Below the pieces are notes generated by a model. It had not been told where the DNA came from, did no database searches, and worked only from the letters and a program-made list of their open reading frames with translations. Positions 1 through 5,230 of a DNA stretch of 5,230 nucleotides are shown one piece after another. The stretch is taken from the NCBI GenBank assembly GCA_009788135.1, contig WQSA01000054.1:6380-11609 (forward strand), read 5' to 3'. A program made the position numbers and the translations under genes. Source of the stretch: Candidatus Fibrimonadales bacterium (lineage in GTDB: Bacteria; Fibrobacterota; Fibrobacteria; Fibrobacterales; Fibrobacteraceae). The first letter of the stretch is position 1. The number at the start of each line of letters is the position of its first letter.

Positions 1-1127
1 GTGCCGGCAGGCTCGTTGCGGTGGCATTTTCCAAACTCCGCTAAGCGCAAAGGCAAATCGCGCCAGCTTTTCAGCCCCTTGTTGAAAATCTCTATATGGC
101 AAGGGCAGTTCATAGGCTTCACAGCCATTTCCTTTTCGCTCGCCAAAGTCTTGAACATATTCGCATCGTATTTATCTGCATGGCCGCTGCGAATCCACAG
201 CGATTTATCAACAATCTCAGGAGTTATAACTTCTTTGTATCCGCGCTTGGCAATTTCTTTGCGAACAAAATCTTTCAGCACGTTCACAAGCACGGCTCCG
301 TGCGGGTGCCAGAACACCATGCCAGGGCTGTGGTCTTCTATGTGGTACAAATCCATCTCTTGCCCAATGCGGCGATGATCTCTTTTTTTAGCTTCTTCCA
401 AAAATGTCAGATAAGATTCCAAACCGGTTTTGTCTGCATAGCATATTCCATAAATTCTTGTGAGCTGGTCGCTTTTTTGATCGCCATGCCAATATGCGCC
501 TGCGAGGCTCAGAATTTTGAACGCTTTTAATTTGCCAGTGCTTGGAACGTGCGGGCCTGCGCATAAATCTTCCCAGCCAGCGTTCGGTGTTCCGGTCACA
601 TAAAAACTGAAAACTTTATCTCCACGCTCTACTGCTCTTTCCACGTTGTCTCTTTTGTATTTGTCGCCTTCCGTGCGTTTGAGCGCTTCTTCTAGCGGCA
701 CTTCAATGCGAGTGAATGGGCGGTCTTCTTTTACAATTTCCGCCATCTTTTTTTCAATAAGTTCAAAGTCTGCGTGAGTTATTGGAGTTGGGGTAGCAAG
801 GTCGTAGTAAAAGCCGTCGTCCACAGGAGGTCCGTATGCTAGCCTTGTTCCCGGGAAAAGTGCGCAAACAGCTTCGGCCAGAACGTGCGCGCATGAGTGC
901 CGCAGTACAAAGAGAGAATCGGGATCTTCGTTTGATGCTGTAATTATGCGAAATTGACCGCTATCTGTTAAAGGGCGGTTTAAGTCAAGAATTTTATTAC
1001 CTAGTTTGACGGCAATGGCTTTGCGGGCCAAGCCCTCCGATATGCTTTTTGCTATTTCCAGTCCGGTTATTCCGCTTTCAACGTATTTTTCAGAGTTATC
1101 TGGAAGGGTTAATGTTATTTGAGGCAT
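1..1127 (-). CDS. thrS: Threonyl-tRNA synthetase, C-terminal part cut off by window edge
   Basis: This cytoplasmic class II aminoacyl-tRNA synthetase charges tRNA-Thr with threonine and edits mischarged Ser-tRNA-Thr. My codon-by-codon reading from ATG at 1127 stays open for 375 codons to the left edge. The whole enzyme is usually about 640 aa, so roughly 265 residues are missing. Residues 1 to about 62 form the TGS domain. The editing domain follows, with zinc-type motif HSCAH (H77, H81) and DLCAGPHVPSTG (C189, H193), matching the H-x3-H plus C-x3-H set of E. coli ThrRS. The catalytic core begins near residue 245: a motif 1-like GYKEVITPEI at 296-305, KPMNCPCH with the catalytic zinc Cys C341, and the motif 2 start CHRNEP with R370. 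The remaining zinc histidines, motif 3 and the anticodon-binding domain lie outside the window. The gene begins 25 bp after the SDR stop codon. It has no Shine-Dalgarno and no room for a T-box or long leader. Confidence 0.98.
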   Translation of the reverse strand, partial: MPQITLTLPDNSEKYVESGITGLEIAKSISEGLARKAIAVKLGNKILDLNRPLTDSGQFRIITASNEDPDSLFVLRHSCAHVLAEAVCALFPGTRLAYGPPVDDGFYYDLATPTPITHADFELIEKKMAEIVKEDRPFTRIEVPLEEALKRTEGDKYKRDNVERAVERGDKVFSFYVTGTPNAGWEDLCAGPHVPSTGKLKAFKILSLAGAYWHGDQKSDQLTRIYGICYADKTGLESYLTFLEEAKKRDHRRIGQEMDLYHIEDHSPGMVFWHPHGAVLVNVLKDFVRKEIAKRGYKEVITPEIVDKSLWIRSGHADKYDANMFKTLASEKEMAVKPMNCPCHIEIFNKGLKSWRDLPLRLAEFGKCHRNEPAG

Positions 1128-1133
1128 AGAATG

Positions 1134-1163
1134 AAGATAGAAAATGCGATTGCTATGTATCAA
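1134..1163 (-). promoter_or_regulatory. Putative thrS promoter with -10 next to the start codon
   Basis: Read on the minus strand, TTGATA (1163-1158) resembles a -35 box. After an 18-nt spacer comes TATCTT (1139-1134), resembling a -10 box, and 6 nt later the thrS ATG. The -10 is part of a 12-mer, ATTTTCTATCTT (1145-1134), that recurs exactly upstream of metY. The -35 overlaps the last codons of the SDR gene. If used, this promoter would start the mRNA at about the ATG. It is the only one of the five candidate promoters here with a recognisable -35, so that box could be chance. Confidence 0.55.
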
Positions 1164-1881
1164 GTTTTTTCACAGCGTCTTCTAGCTTCATACCCGCAAA
1201 CTCCTGAGCGCCAATCCATTTTCCGTTCACCTTGTTGCTTGCAAACGCAGCTACAACTGCGCCTGGAATCGCGGATTCCACAGCGTTAGGCGCATTTGGT
1301 CCGCCCAAATCCGTGCGAAGCCAGCCTGGATCCAGCAAATTCAAAGTTACATCTGTGCCTTTTAATTTTGGCGAAAGATCTCTGACAAATTTGTCCAGCG
1401 CGGCTTTTGCGCCGGCATAAGCCATTTGCTCGGGTTCGCCGGCTATGCCGCTGGTTGTGCATATAACTCTGCCAAAACCCGCTTTGAGCATCTTTGGCAA
1501 AAAATGATTGCTTATCTGAATTGGAGCGATTGCGTTTACCTGATAGCTTAAAAGATAATCGGCCTCGTGCACCTCCCAGTAATCCACTCTGTATGGAGTT
1601 TGCAAACCGGCGTTGTTGCACACAACGGATATTTCCAAATTCTTAGCATCAAGCTCTGCCAAAAATTTTTCTCTGGCCTTGGCATCGCTAAGCTCGGCGG
1701 CTATGGAAAAGACTTCTATGCCTTTTGCTTTGAGCTCTGCTTCGAGAGATTTTGTATGCTCCAGATTGCGGCTGTGCAAAATTAAGTTTGCGCCTTTTTC
1801 TGCAAAAGCATATGCGACTTGCTTGCCAATGCCACGTGCGGCGCCGGTGATTAAAACCCATTTCTTAGATAAATTTACCAT
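1153..1881 (-). CDS. Short-chain dehydrogenase/reductase (SDR), classical type, substrate unknown
   Basis: A 242-aa NAD(P)(H)-dependent oxidoreductase with a single Rossmann fold and the usual length of classical SDRs. Visible motifs in order: the dinucleotide-binding loop TGAARGIG (12-19); HSRN (36-39), whose Arg after the second beta strand suggests NADP(H) preference; NNAG (89-92); the structural Asn N116 in VNA; catalytic Ser S144 in CTTSG; the YxxxK pair Y155 and K159 in YAGAK; and PGW (185-187) after the sixth strand. The spacing from S144 to Y155 is slightly shorter than the 13 residues in FabG. There is no signal peptide, so the protein is cytoplasmic. The C-terminal tail (WIGAQEFAG onward) does not identify a substrate to me. 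It is divergent from lptB and 25 bp upstream of thrS, but neither neighbour suggests a pathway. ATG at 1881 is chosen because the glycine-rich loop follows at the normal distance and a -10-like TATATT ends 6 nt upstream. Confidence 0.93.
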   Translation of the reverse strand: MVNLSKKWVLITGAARGIGKQVAYAFAEKGANLILHSRNLEHTKSLEAELKAKGIEVFSIAAELSDAKAREKFLAELDAKNLEISVVCNNAGLQTPYRVDYWEVHEADYLLSYQVNAIAPIQISNHFLPKMLKAGFGRVICTTSGIAGEPEQMAYAGAKAALDKFVRDLSPKLKGTDVTLNLLDPGWLRTDLGGPNAPNAVESAIPGAVVAAFASNKVNGKWIGAQEFAGMKLEDAVKKLDT

Positions 1882-1887
1882 GCTTGG

Positions 1888-1893
1888 AATATA
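1888..1893 (-). promoter_or_regulatory. Putative -10 element of the SDR gene
   Basis: On the minus strand TTTCTATATT ends 6 nt before the SDR ATG at 1881, with TATATT as the presumed -10. There is no Shine-Dalgarno in the 6-nt spacer (CCAAGC) and no convincing -35. The element is the left arm of the palindrome shared with lptB. Confidence 0.5.
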
Positions 1894-1901
1894 GAAATTG
1901 C

Positions 1902-1907
1902 TATATT
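1902..1907 (+). promoter_or_regulatory. Putative -10 element of lptB
   Basis: GCTATATT ends 6 nt (TTCACA) before ATG at 1914, the same geometry as for the SDR gene and thrS. No Shine-Dalgarno is present. Any -35 would fall over the start of the SDR gene, and none is convincing. Confidence 0.5.
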
Positions 1908-1913
1908 TTCACA

Positions 1914-2651
1914 ATGCCATCAAGCATAAGCACCATACATACGGCCAAAATCTGCAAAAGCTACAGCAGCAGGACTGTGGTCAGAGATGTTTCCCTCAGC
2001 GTTTCGCGTGGCGAAATTGTTGGGCTTTTGGGGCCAAACGGAGCGGGCAAAACAACCTCGTTTTACATGATAGTCGGGCTTGTGAAACCAGACAAGGGAC
2101 ATGTGTTTTTGGACTCCCAGGATATAAGTTTTTTGCCTATGCACAGCAGAGCAAAATTAGGGCTTGGCTACCTTCCGCAAGAGGCTTCCATATTTCGCAA
2201 GCTCTCCGTTGAAAACAATATAATGGCAATTTTGGAAACGCTAAAGTTCAACCGCAAACAGCGCAAAGAACGATTGGAGCAATTGCTTGAAGAATTCAAA
2301 ATAACGCATATAAGAAAAACCACAGCGCACAGTTGCTCCGGAGGCGAGCGCAGACGCTTGGAAATAGCGAGAGCCCTCGCAAGCGAGCCAGGCTTTCTTT
2401 TGCTAGACGAACCCTTTGCCGGCATAGACCCTATAGCCGTGGATGATATTAAAACGATAATAAGTTCGCTGAGATCCAAAGGCATGGGTATTTTGATAAC
2501 AGACCACAATGTAAGGGAAACTTTATCTATAACAGACCGCGCCTATATTATGTACAAAAGCGAAGTGCTAACGGAAGGTACTTCTCAATTTCTGGCAAAC
2601 GATGAAGAAGCAAAAAGAATTTATTTAGGCGAATCGTTCTCGCTGGGTTAG
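1914..2651 (+). CDS. lptB: LPS export ABC transporter ATP-binding protein LptB
   Basis: A 245-aa cytoplasmic ATPase that, as a dimer with the membrane subunits LptF and LptG, powers extraction of lipopolysaccharide from the inner membrane toward LptC and LptA. Motifs in order: Walker A GPNGAGKT (40-47, K46); Q-loop YLPQEASIFRKL with Q89, a stretch typical of LptB; signature CSGGERRR (141-148); Walker B LLLDEP with D165 and E166; and the LptB-type H-loop TDHNVRETL with H198. The signature has Cys where most relatives have Leu (LSGGE), probably tolerated. A TTG at 1884 in the same frame would add 10 residues (MEYRNCYIFT). I prefer ATG 1914 because the upstream stretch overlaps the presumed promoter and LptB homologues normally begin close to the first beta strand. 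The usual neighbours (lptA, lptC, kdsC, rpoN) are absent. The stop codon overlaps that of the convergent downstream gene by 4 bp. Confidence 0.95.
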   Translation: MPSSISTIHTAKICKSYSSRTVVRDVSLSVSRGEIVGLLGPNGAGKTTSFYMIVGLVKPDKGHVFLDSQDISFLPMHSRAKLGLGYLPQEASIFRKLSVENNIMAILETLKFNRKQRKERLEQLLEEFKITHIRKTTAHSCSGGERRRLEIARALASEPGFLLLDEPFAGIDPIAVDDIKTIISSLRSKGMGILITDHNVRETLSITDRAYIMYKSEVLTEGTSQFLANDEEAKRIYLGESFSLG

Positions 2652-3565
2652 GGCTCCAATATAACTCGCTGCATTTGGTTGTTTGATGTGTAGTTTTCAA
2701 TAACAAGATTTCTTTTGCCGGGAAATTTTGCGCTTAGAGAGTCTCTCAATCTTTCTGCTTCTTGGTAAAATTGCGATTCCGATAGTTCTTTGCTAGTGCG
2801 GTAAAAGACTGAAGATTCCGTGATTTCCACCCGAACGTTGTTGCCAAAAGTTTTTGCCAGGCTGGCGAGCACCATTTGAGTTCTCAGCGCTTTTTCATAA
2901 GAGTTTTTTGCAGCTTGAGCTGCAGCAGTGTCACCCTCTGCTTCCAAGTTTTCAGCGAGCGCTTTCCACGCATCCGCATCGTAAGAATTTTTAACAAGAT
3001 CTTTTTTCAAAGCCTCTCGTTCTTTTGCAGACTGAGCAGATGATTTTTTTGACGGAGCGGCTGCTGCGTTTGCCGGAATAGCTGTGTTTGCTGGGATAGC
3101 TGCGTTTACCGAGGCTGCTACCGGCTGTTGCTGCGCGGCTTGCGGCGCTGGTTGCGTTTTGTAGGAAGATGATTGCCTTGGCCCGTCTGAATCCACATAG
3201 GAAAAATAAATAGTTGCAAGTATAAGGAATGCAATTACTCCGCATACTACGAGCAAAAACTTCCACTGAAATTTTTTTTCTTCCTCTTTATCTGCTCCTT
3301 TTGAAGGGGCATTGCCCAATTTGCTGCCGTCAGAATTTCTTCTGGGTTCGGCATTTTCTATTTCGCACACGACTCCTAATTTTTCAAGCGTATTTTTCAT
3401 GGCCTGCGCTTGATCTTCTCCTGTGGTTGTAAGCACTTTAAGCGGAGGATATTTTAGGCCTATGGAAATTTTATTAGCATTTAGCTCAGGCATTTTTAGC
3501 AAAATGCCTTCTAACGCTTTCATATCGTTTAGCGTGTTTACTTTTATGATTTTTAAGTTATACAC
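2648..3565 (-). CDS. Hypothetical single-pass membrane protein with L7/L12-like N-terminus and TPR-like segment
   Basis: A 305-aa protein that I do not recognise as a named family. Residues 1-72 look like a small alpha/beta domain. The stretch from PLKVLTTTGED to CEIEN resembles the last helix and strand of the ribosomal L7/L12 C-terminal domain (ClpS-like fold); this is a judgement from pattern only. A charged linker (73-101) leads to one membrane helix at about 103-123 (FLLVVCGVIAFLILATIYF). It is preceded by KEEEKK and WK, so by the positive-inside rule the N-terminus is probably cytoplasmic and the rest periplasmic. Residues 130-182 are a Gln/Ala/Pro/Ser-rich linker with an AIPAN duplication. 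About 184-230 (DADAWKALAENLEAEGDTAAA) reads like one TPR-type helical pair. The end (245-305) mixes strand and helix without a known motif. The start is GTG at 3565, three bases after the metY stop, supported by a -10-like element 7 nt upstream. An internal ATG (residue 15) would break the first domain. The gene is convergent with lptB. Confidence 0.85.
   Translation of the reverse strand: MYNLKIIKVNTLNDMKALEGILLKMPELNANKISIGLKYPPLKVLTTTGEDQAQAMKNTLEKLGVVCEIENAEPRRNSDGSKLGNAPSKGADKEEEKKFQWKFLLVVCGVIAFLILATIYFSYVDSDGPRQSSSYKTQPAPQAAQQQPVAASVNAAIPANTAIPANAAAAPSKKSSAQSAKEREALKKDLVKNSYDADAWKALAENLEAEGDTAAAQAAKNSYEKALRTQMVLASLAKTFGNNVRVEITESSVFYRTSKELSESQFYQEAERLRDSLSAKFPGKRNLVIENYTSNNQMQRVILEP
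3065..3111 (-). repeat. 18-bp in-frame tandem repeat in the periplasmic linker
   Basis: Two adjacent 18-bp units (3065-3082 and 3083-3100) match at 15 of 18 positions, followed by a partial third unit (3101-3111). They encode AIPANA and AIPANT inside the Ala/Pro-rich linker of the membrane protein. Copy number could vary between strains without changing the frame. Confidence 0.75.
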
Positions 3566-3568
3566 AAA

Positions 3569-4849
3569 TTATAATGTAGAAAATCCTTCTTCCAATGCAT
3601 CCAGAATATCGTCTATATGCTCAATTCCTATGCTCAGGCGTATAAATTCGGGAGTTATGCCGCTTGCGATCTGCTGTTCCTTGGAGAGTTGCGAGTGCGT
3701 TGTGCTTGCCGGGTGAGTCACCAGGCTCTTGGAATCGCCGATATTTGTCACGTGCGAGAACAGTGGCACGTTTTCTATAAATTTCACAGCGCCATCGTAA
3801 CCGCTTTTGAGGCCCATAGCGAGCGTGCCGCCAAAGCCCTTGAAATACTTCTTGGCTAGTTCGTAGCTTGGGTCGTTGGGCAAGCCAGGGTAGCGCACCC
3901 ATGCAACTTTCGGGTGTTCTGCGAGCCATTGCGCTACTTTCAGGTTATTTTCATTGTGGCGAGCCATGCGCAGAGGCAAAGTCTCAAGCCCCAGCAGGAA
4001 CTGCCAAGCGTTATCTGGAGAGAGAGCGGCGCCCAAATTGCGAAGCGGCACAAACCGCGCGCGAACGGCGAATACCACAGGCTTTAGAGCTTCTGGCACA
4101 TCAAATGCCCAGCGAATATCATGGTAATTTTTGTCCGGTTCAGAGAAAAGCGGATGTTTTTCCCAGTTGAATTTTCCGGCATCGGTGATTATGCCGCCCA
4201 CGCTTGTTCCGGAGCCTCCCATCCATTTTGTGAGCGAGTTTACCACGATGTCTGCGCCGTACTCAATCGCTCTGAACATATACGGGGTTGTGTAAGTGCT
4301 GTCCACAATAAGCGGAAGCCCGTGTTTATGCGCTATATCTGCAATCGCTTTGAAATCCACTACCTCAAGCCCTGGGTTGCCAATGGTTTCTACATAAAAG
4401 GCTCTGGTTTTGTGGGTGATGGCTTTTTCAAAGTTTTCCGGTTCGCTCTGATCCACGAATTTCACTTTTATGCCGAACGTTGGCAGAATTGCATCGAACT
4501 GAGTGTATGTACCGCCGTATAGGTTGCTTGCGCTCACAATTTCATCGCCGTTTTGAGCGAGGTTTGCTATTGCATAAAAAATAGCAGACATTCCGCTTGC
4601 AAGAGCAACAGACGCTGCGCCGCCTTCAAGCGCTGTAACTCTGTTTTCCAGAATTTCTGTAGTTGGGTTTGTGAGGCGAGTGTAAATATTTCCGAGTTCC
4701 TTTAAGCAGAACAAATTAGCGGCGTGTTCTGCGCTGTTGAACACGTATGCTGAGGTTCTGTAAATTGGAACTGCGCGAGCGTTGGTTGCGCTGTCTGGTT
4801 TCTCTTGTCCAGCGTGAACTGCTAGGGTTTCTAAGCGGTATTTTTTCAT
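3569..4849 (-). CDS. metY: O-acetylhomoserine sulfhydrylase (O-acetylhomoserine aminocarboxypropyltransferase)
   Basis: A 426-aa PLP enzyme of the Cys/Met metabolism family (fold type I). It makes homocysteine from O-acetylhomoserine and sulfide, or from a protein thiocarboxylate in some bacteria, and so feeds methionine synthesis in the cytoplasm. The length fits MetY (about 425-440 aa) and exceeds MetB/MetC (about 380-400). Visible residues: phosphate-binding Y56 and R58 in YTRLTNPTTEILE; SGMSAI (85-90); ring-stacking Y111 in NLYGGTY; D183 in IVDSTYTTPY contacting the pyridine nitrogen; PLP lysine K208 in SLTKWMGGSGTSVGGI, a MetY-type signature; and carboxylate-binding R404 in FIRLSIGIE. 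ATG at 4849 precedes the usual YRLETLAVHAGQ start. It lies 21 bp after the stop of the rhodanese-containing gene and 3 bp before the next gene. A related activity such as methionine gamma-lyase is less likely given the length and motifs. Confidence 0.94.
   Translation of the reverse strand: MKKYRLETLAVHAGQEKPDSATNARAVPIYRTSAYVFNSAEHAANLFCLKELGNIYTRLTNPTTEILENRVTALEGGAASVALASGMSAIFYAIANLAQNGDEIVSASNLYGGTYTQFDAILPTFGIKVKFVDQSEPENFEKAITHKTRAFYVETIGNPGLEVVDFKAIADIAHKHGLPLIVDSTYTTPYMFRAIEYGADIVVNSLTKWMGGSGTSVGGIITDAGKFNWEKHPLFSEPDKNYHDIRWAFDVPEALKPVVFAVRARFVPLRNLGAALSPDNAWQFLLGLETLPLRMARHNENNLKVAQWLAEHPKVAWVRYPGLPNDPSYELAKKYFKGFGGTLAMGLKSGYDGAVKFIENVPLFSHVTNIGDSKSLVTHPASTTHSQLSKEQQIASGITPEFIRLSIGIEHIDDILDALEEGFSTL
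3573..3583 (-). promoter_or_regulatory. Putative -10 region of the membrane-protein gene, inside the end of metY
   Basis: On the minus strand TTTTCTACATT (3583-3573) ends 7 nt before the GTG at 3565, matching the pattern at the other four starts. It lies within the last codons of metY (FST-L), so coding constraint could explain part of it. No -35 is evident. Confidence 0.35.
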
Positions 4850-4856
4850 GTGTTGT

Positions 4857-4868
4857 AAGATAGAAAAT
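4857..4868 (-). promoter_or_regulatory. Putative -10 region of metY
   Basis: ATTTTCTATCTT on the minus strand (4868-4857) ends 7 nt before the metY ATG and is identical over 12 bases to the element before thrS. It fills most of the 21-bp gap between metY and the upstream gene. There is no Shine-Dalgarno and no clear -35. Confidence 0.5.
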
Positions 4869-4870
4869 AC

Positions 4871-5230
4871 TCAATACACCGCCATAGTCTTATCCACATC
4901 CCGTGCCCACGCATTCAATCCATCTTGCAAATTCAAAAGCCTGCCCTTATACCCAGCTTCGCGCAAAGCCCTTATTCCCAAAATGCTGCGCTGCCCAATC
5001 TTGCAAAGAAACACGGAATCAACGTTCGTATCCAACTCATCCATGCGCCGCACCAACTGACCAAGCGGCATAATTTTCGCATCTGGAAATTTCACAATAG
5101 CACGCTCATGCGGCTCGCGAATATCTATAAATTGAATGCTCTCGCCGTTATCCAAACGCTTCTTCAAATCAATGGCGGTAATTGTCTCTATAGGCTCGCT
5201 GTCTTGATTCCTCTTCAAGCCGCAAAACTG
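4871..5230 (-). CDS. Rhodanese-domain C-terminus, probably of a ThiF/MoeB (MoeZ/MOCS3-like) sulfur-carrier activating enzyme; 5' end outside window
   Basis: 119 codons are visible before the TGA at 4871. The frame is open to the right edge, so the gene very likely begins outside. A TTG at 5218 could be read as a start, but the upstream codons give QFCG, which matches the (D)Y-x-x-FCG linker I know from MoeZ/MoeB-type E1 enzymes fused to rhodanese. Counting from the edge, residues about 17-119 are a rhodanese domain: FIDIREPHE (34-42), the substrate ridge MPLGQL (54-59), and an active-site loop CKIGQRS (76-82) with persulfide cysteine C76. The ending NLQDGLNAWARDVDKTMAVY is typical of these fusions (compare GG-x-x-AW-x-x-x-VDPSLPxY). 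In such enzymes the E1 domain adenylates the C-terminal glycine of a ubiquitin-like sulfur carrier, and the rhodanese supplies persulfide sulfur to make a thiocarboxylate. The gene sits 21 bp upstream of metY on the same strand. A stand-alone rhodanese remains possible. Confidence 0.78.
   Translation of the reverse strand, partial: QFCGLKRNQDSEPIETITAIDLKKRLDNGESIQFIDIREPHERAIVKFPDAKIMPLGQLVRRMDELDTNVDSVFLCKIGQRSILGIRALREAGYKGRLLNLQDGLNAWARDVDKTMAVY

Larger units (their letters stand above)
1888..1907. repeat. 20-bp near-perfect palindrome between divergent genes
   Basis: The arms AATATAG (1888-1894) and CTATATT (1901-1907) are exact reverse complements around AAATTG, and 9 of 10 base pairs are symmetric about 1897/1898. 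Each arm carries the presumed -10 of one divergent gene. The symmetry may simply reflect two identical -10 boxes facing each other, or it may be an operator for a dimeric regulator. Confidence 0.6.

Noticed and set aside
1..530. Plus-strand open frames of 125 and 144 aa
   Set aside because: They lie antisense to an intact, motif-complete thrS reading frame and their translations show no domain features.
1884..1886. TTG as start of lptB, giving 255 aa
   Set aside because: The extra ten residues would be coded by the presumed promoter palindrome, and ATG 1914 has the same 6-nt spacing to its -10 as other genes here.
1613..1894. Plus-strand open frame of 93 aa opposite the SDR gene
   Set aside because: It is antisense to a gene with all catalytic motifs, has low-complexity Ser/Ala composition, and is a typical shadow of codon bias.
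3353..3364. Plus-strand ATTTTCTATTTC resembling the promoter motif
   Set aside because: The core is TATTTC rather than TAnnTT and no plus-strand gene follows. It is useful only as a measure of background. A similar partial hit, TTTTCTATAA, lies at 3771-3780.
4121..4522. Plus-strand open frame of 133 aa inside metY
   Set aside because: It lies on the opposite strand of the conserved PLP-binding region of metY and has no recognisable motif or start signal.
5216..5218. TTG as start of a 115-aa stand-alone rhodanese
   Set aside because: The frame continues open to the edge, and the residues just upstream (QFCG) match the linker of ThiF/MoeB-rhodanese fusions. The TTG also cannot be checked for an upstream promoter inside the window.

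Overview
The window is densely packed protein-coding DNA of moderate GC. It holds six genes, two of them cut by the window edges, and no gap longer than 32 bp. It has the look of an ordinary chromosomal housekeeping region of a Gram-negative bacterium. LptB, the ATPase of lipopolysaccharide export, implies an outer membrane. No start codon has a Shine-Dalgarno sequence, and each is preceded by a TAnnTT-type -10 element. That recalls the TAnnTTTG promoters of Bacteroidota and points tentatively to the FCB group, perhaps Fibrobacterota. This placement is inference only.

Layout from left to right. On the minus strand, thrS (threonyl-tRNA synthetase) occupies 1-1127 and runs off the left edge, with 375 codons visible. 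A short-chain dehydrogenase/reductase lies just upstream of it (1153-1881, minus). A 32-bp divergent promoter region (1882-1913) separates that gene from lptB (1914-2651, plus). lptB collides tail to tail, with a 4-bp overlap, with an unnamed single-pass membrane protein gene (2648-3565, minus). Upstream of that come metY (O-acetylhomoserine sulfhydrylase, 3569-4849, minus) and the C-terminal end of a rhodanese-containing protein (4871-5230, minus, cut by the right edge). The open frame and the residues QFCG at its upstream end suggest a ThiF/MoeB-rhodanese fusion of the MoeZ/MOCS3 type.

Two themes connect the genes. First, all five start codons with visible upstream sequence have a CTAYMTT-like element ending 6-7 nt before the start (Y = C/T, M = A/C). 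If this is the -10 box, transcription begins at or within a few bases of the start codon, so the mRNAs would be leaderless or nearly so. Even tandem genes separated by 3-25 bp would then have their own promoters. Second, the metY / E1-rhodanese pair is the kind of neighbourhood expected when homocysteine sulfur comes from a protein thiocarboxylate, as described for Wolinella succinogenes, rather than from free sulfide. The sulfur-carrier protein itself is not in the window. No RNA genes, mobile elements, CRISPR arrays or rho-independent terminators were found.
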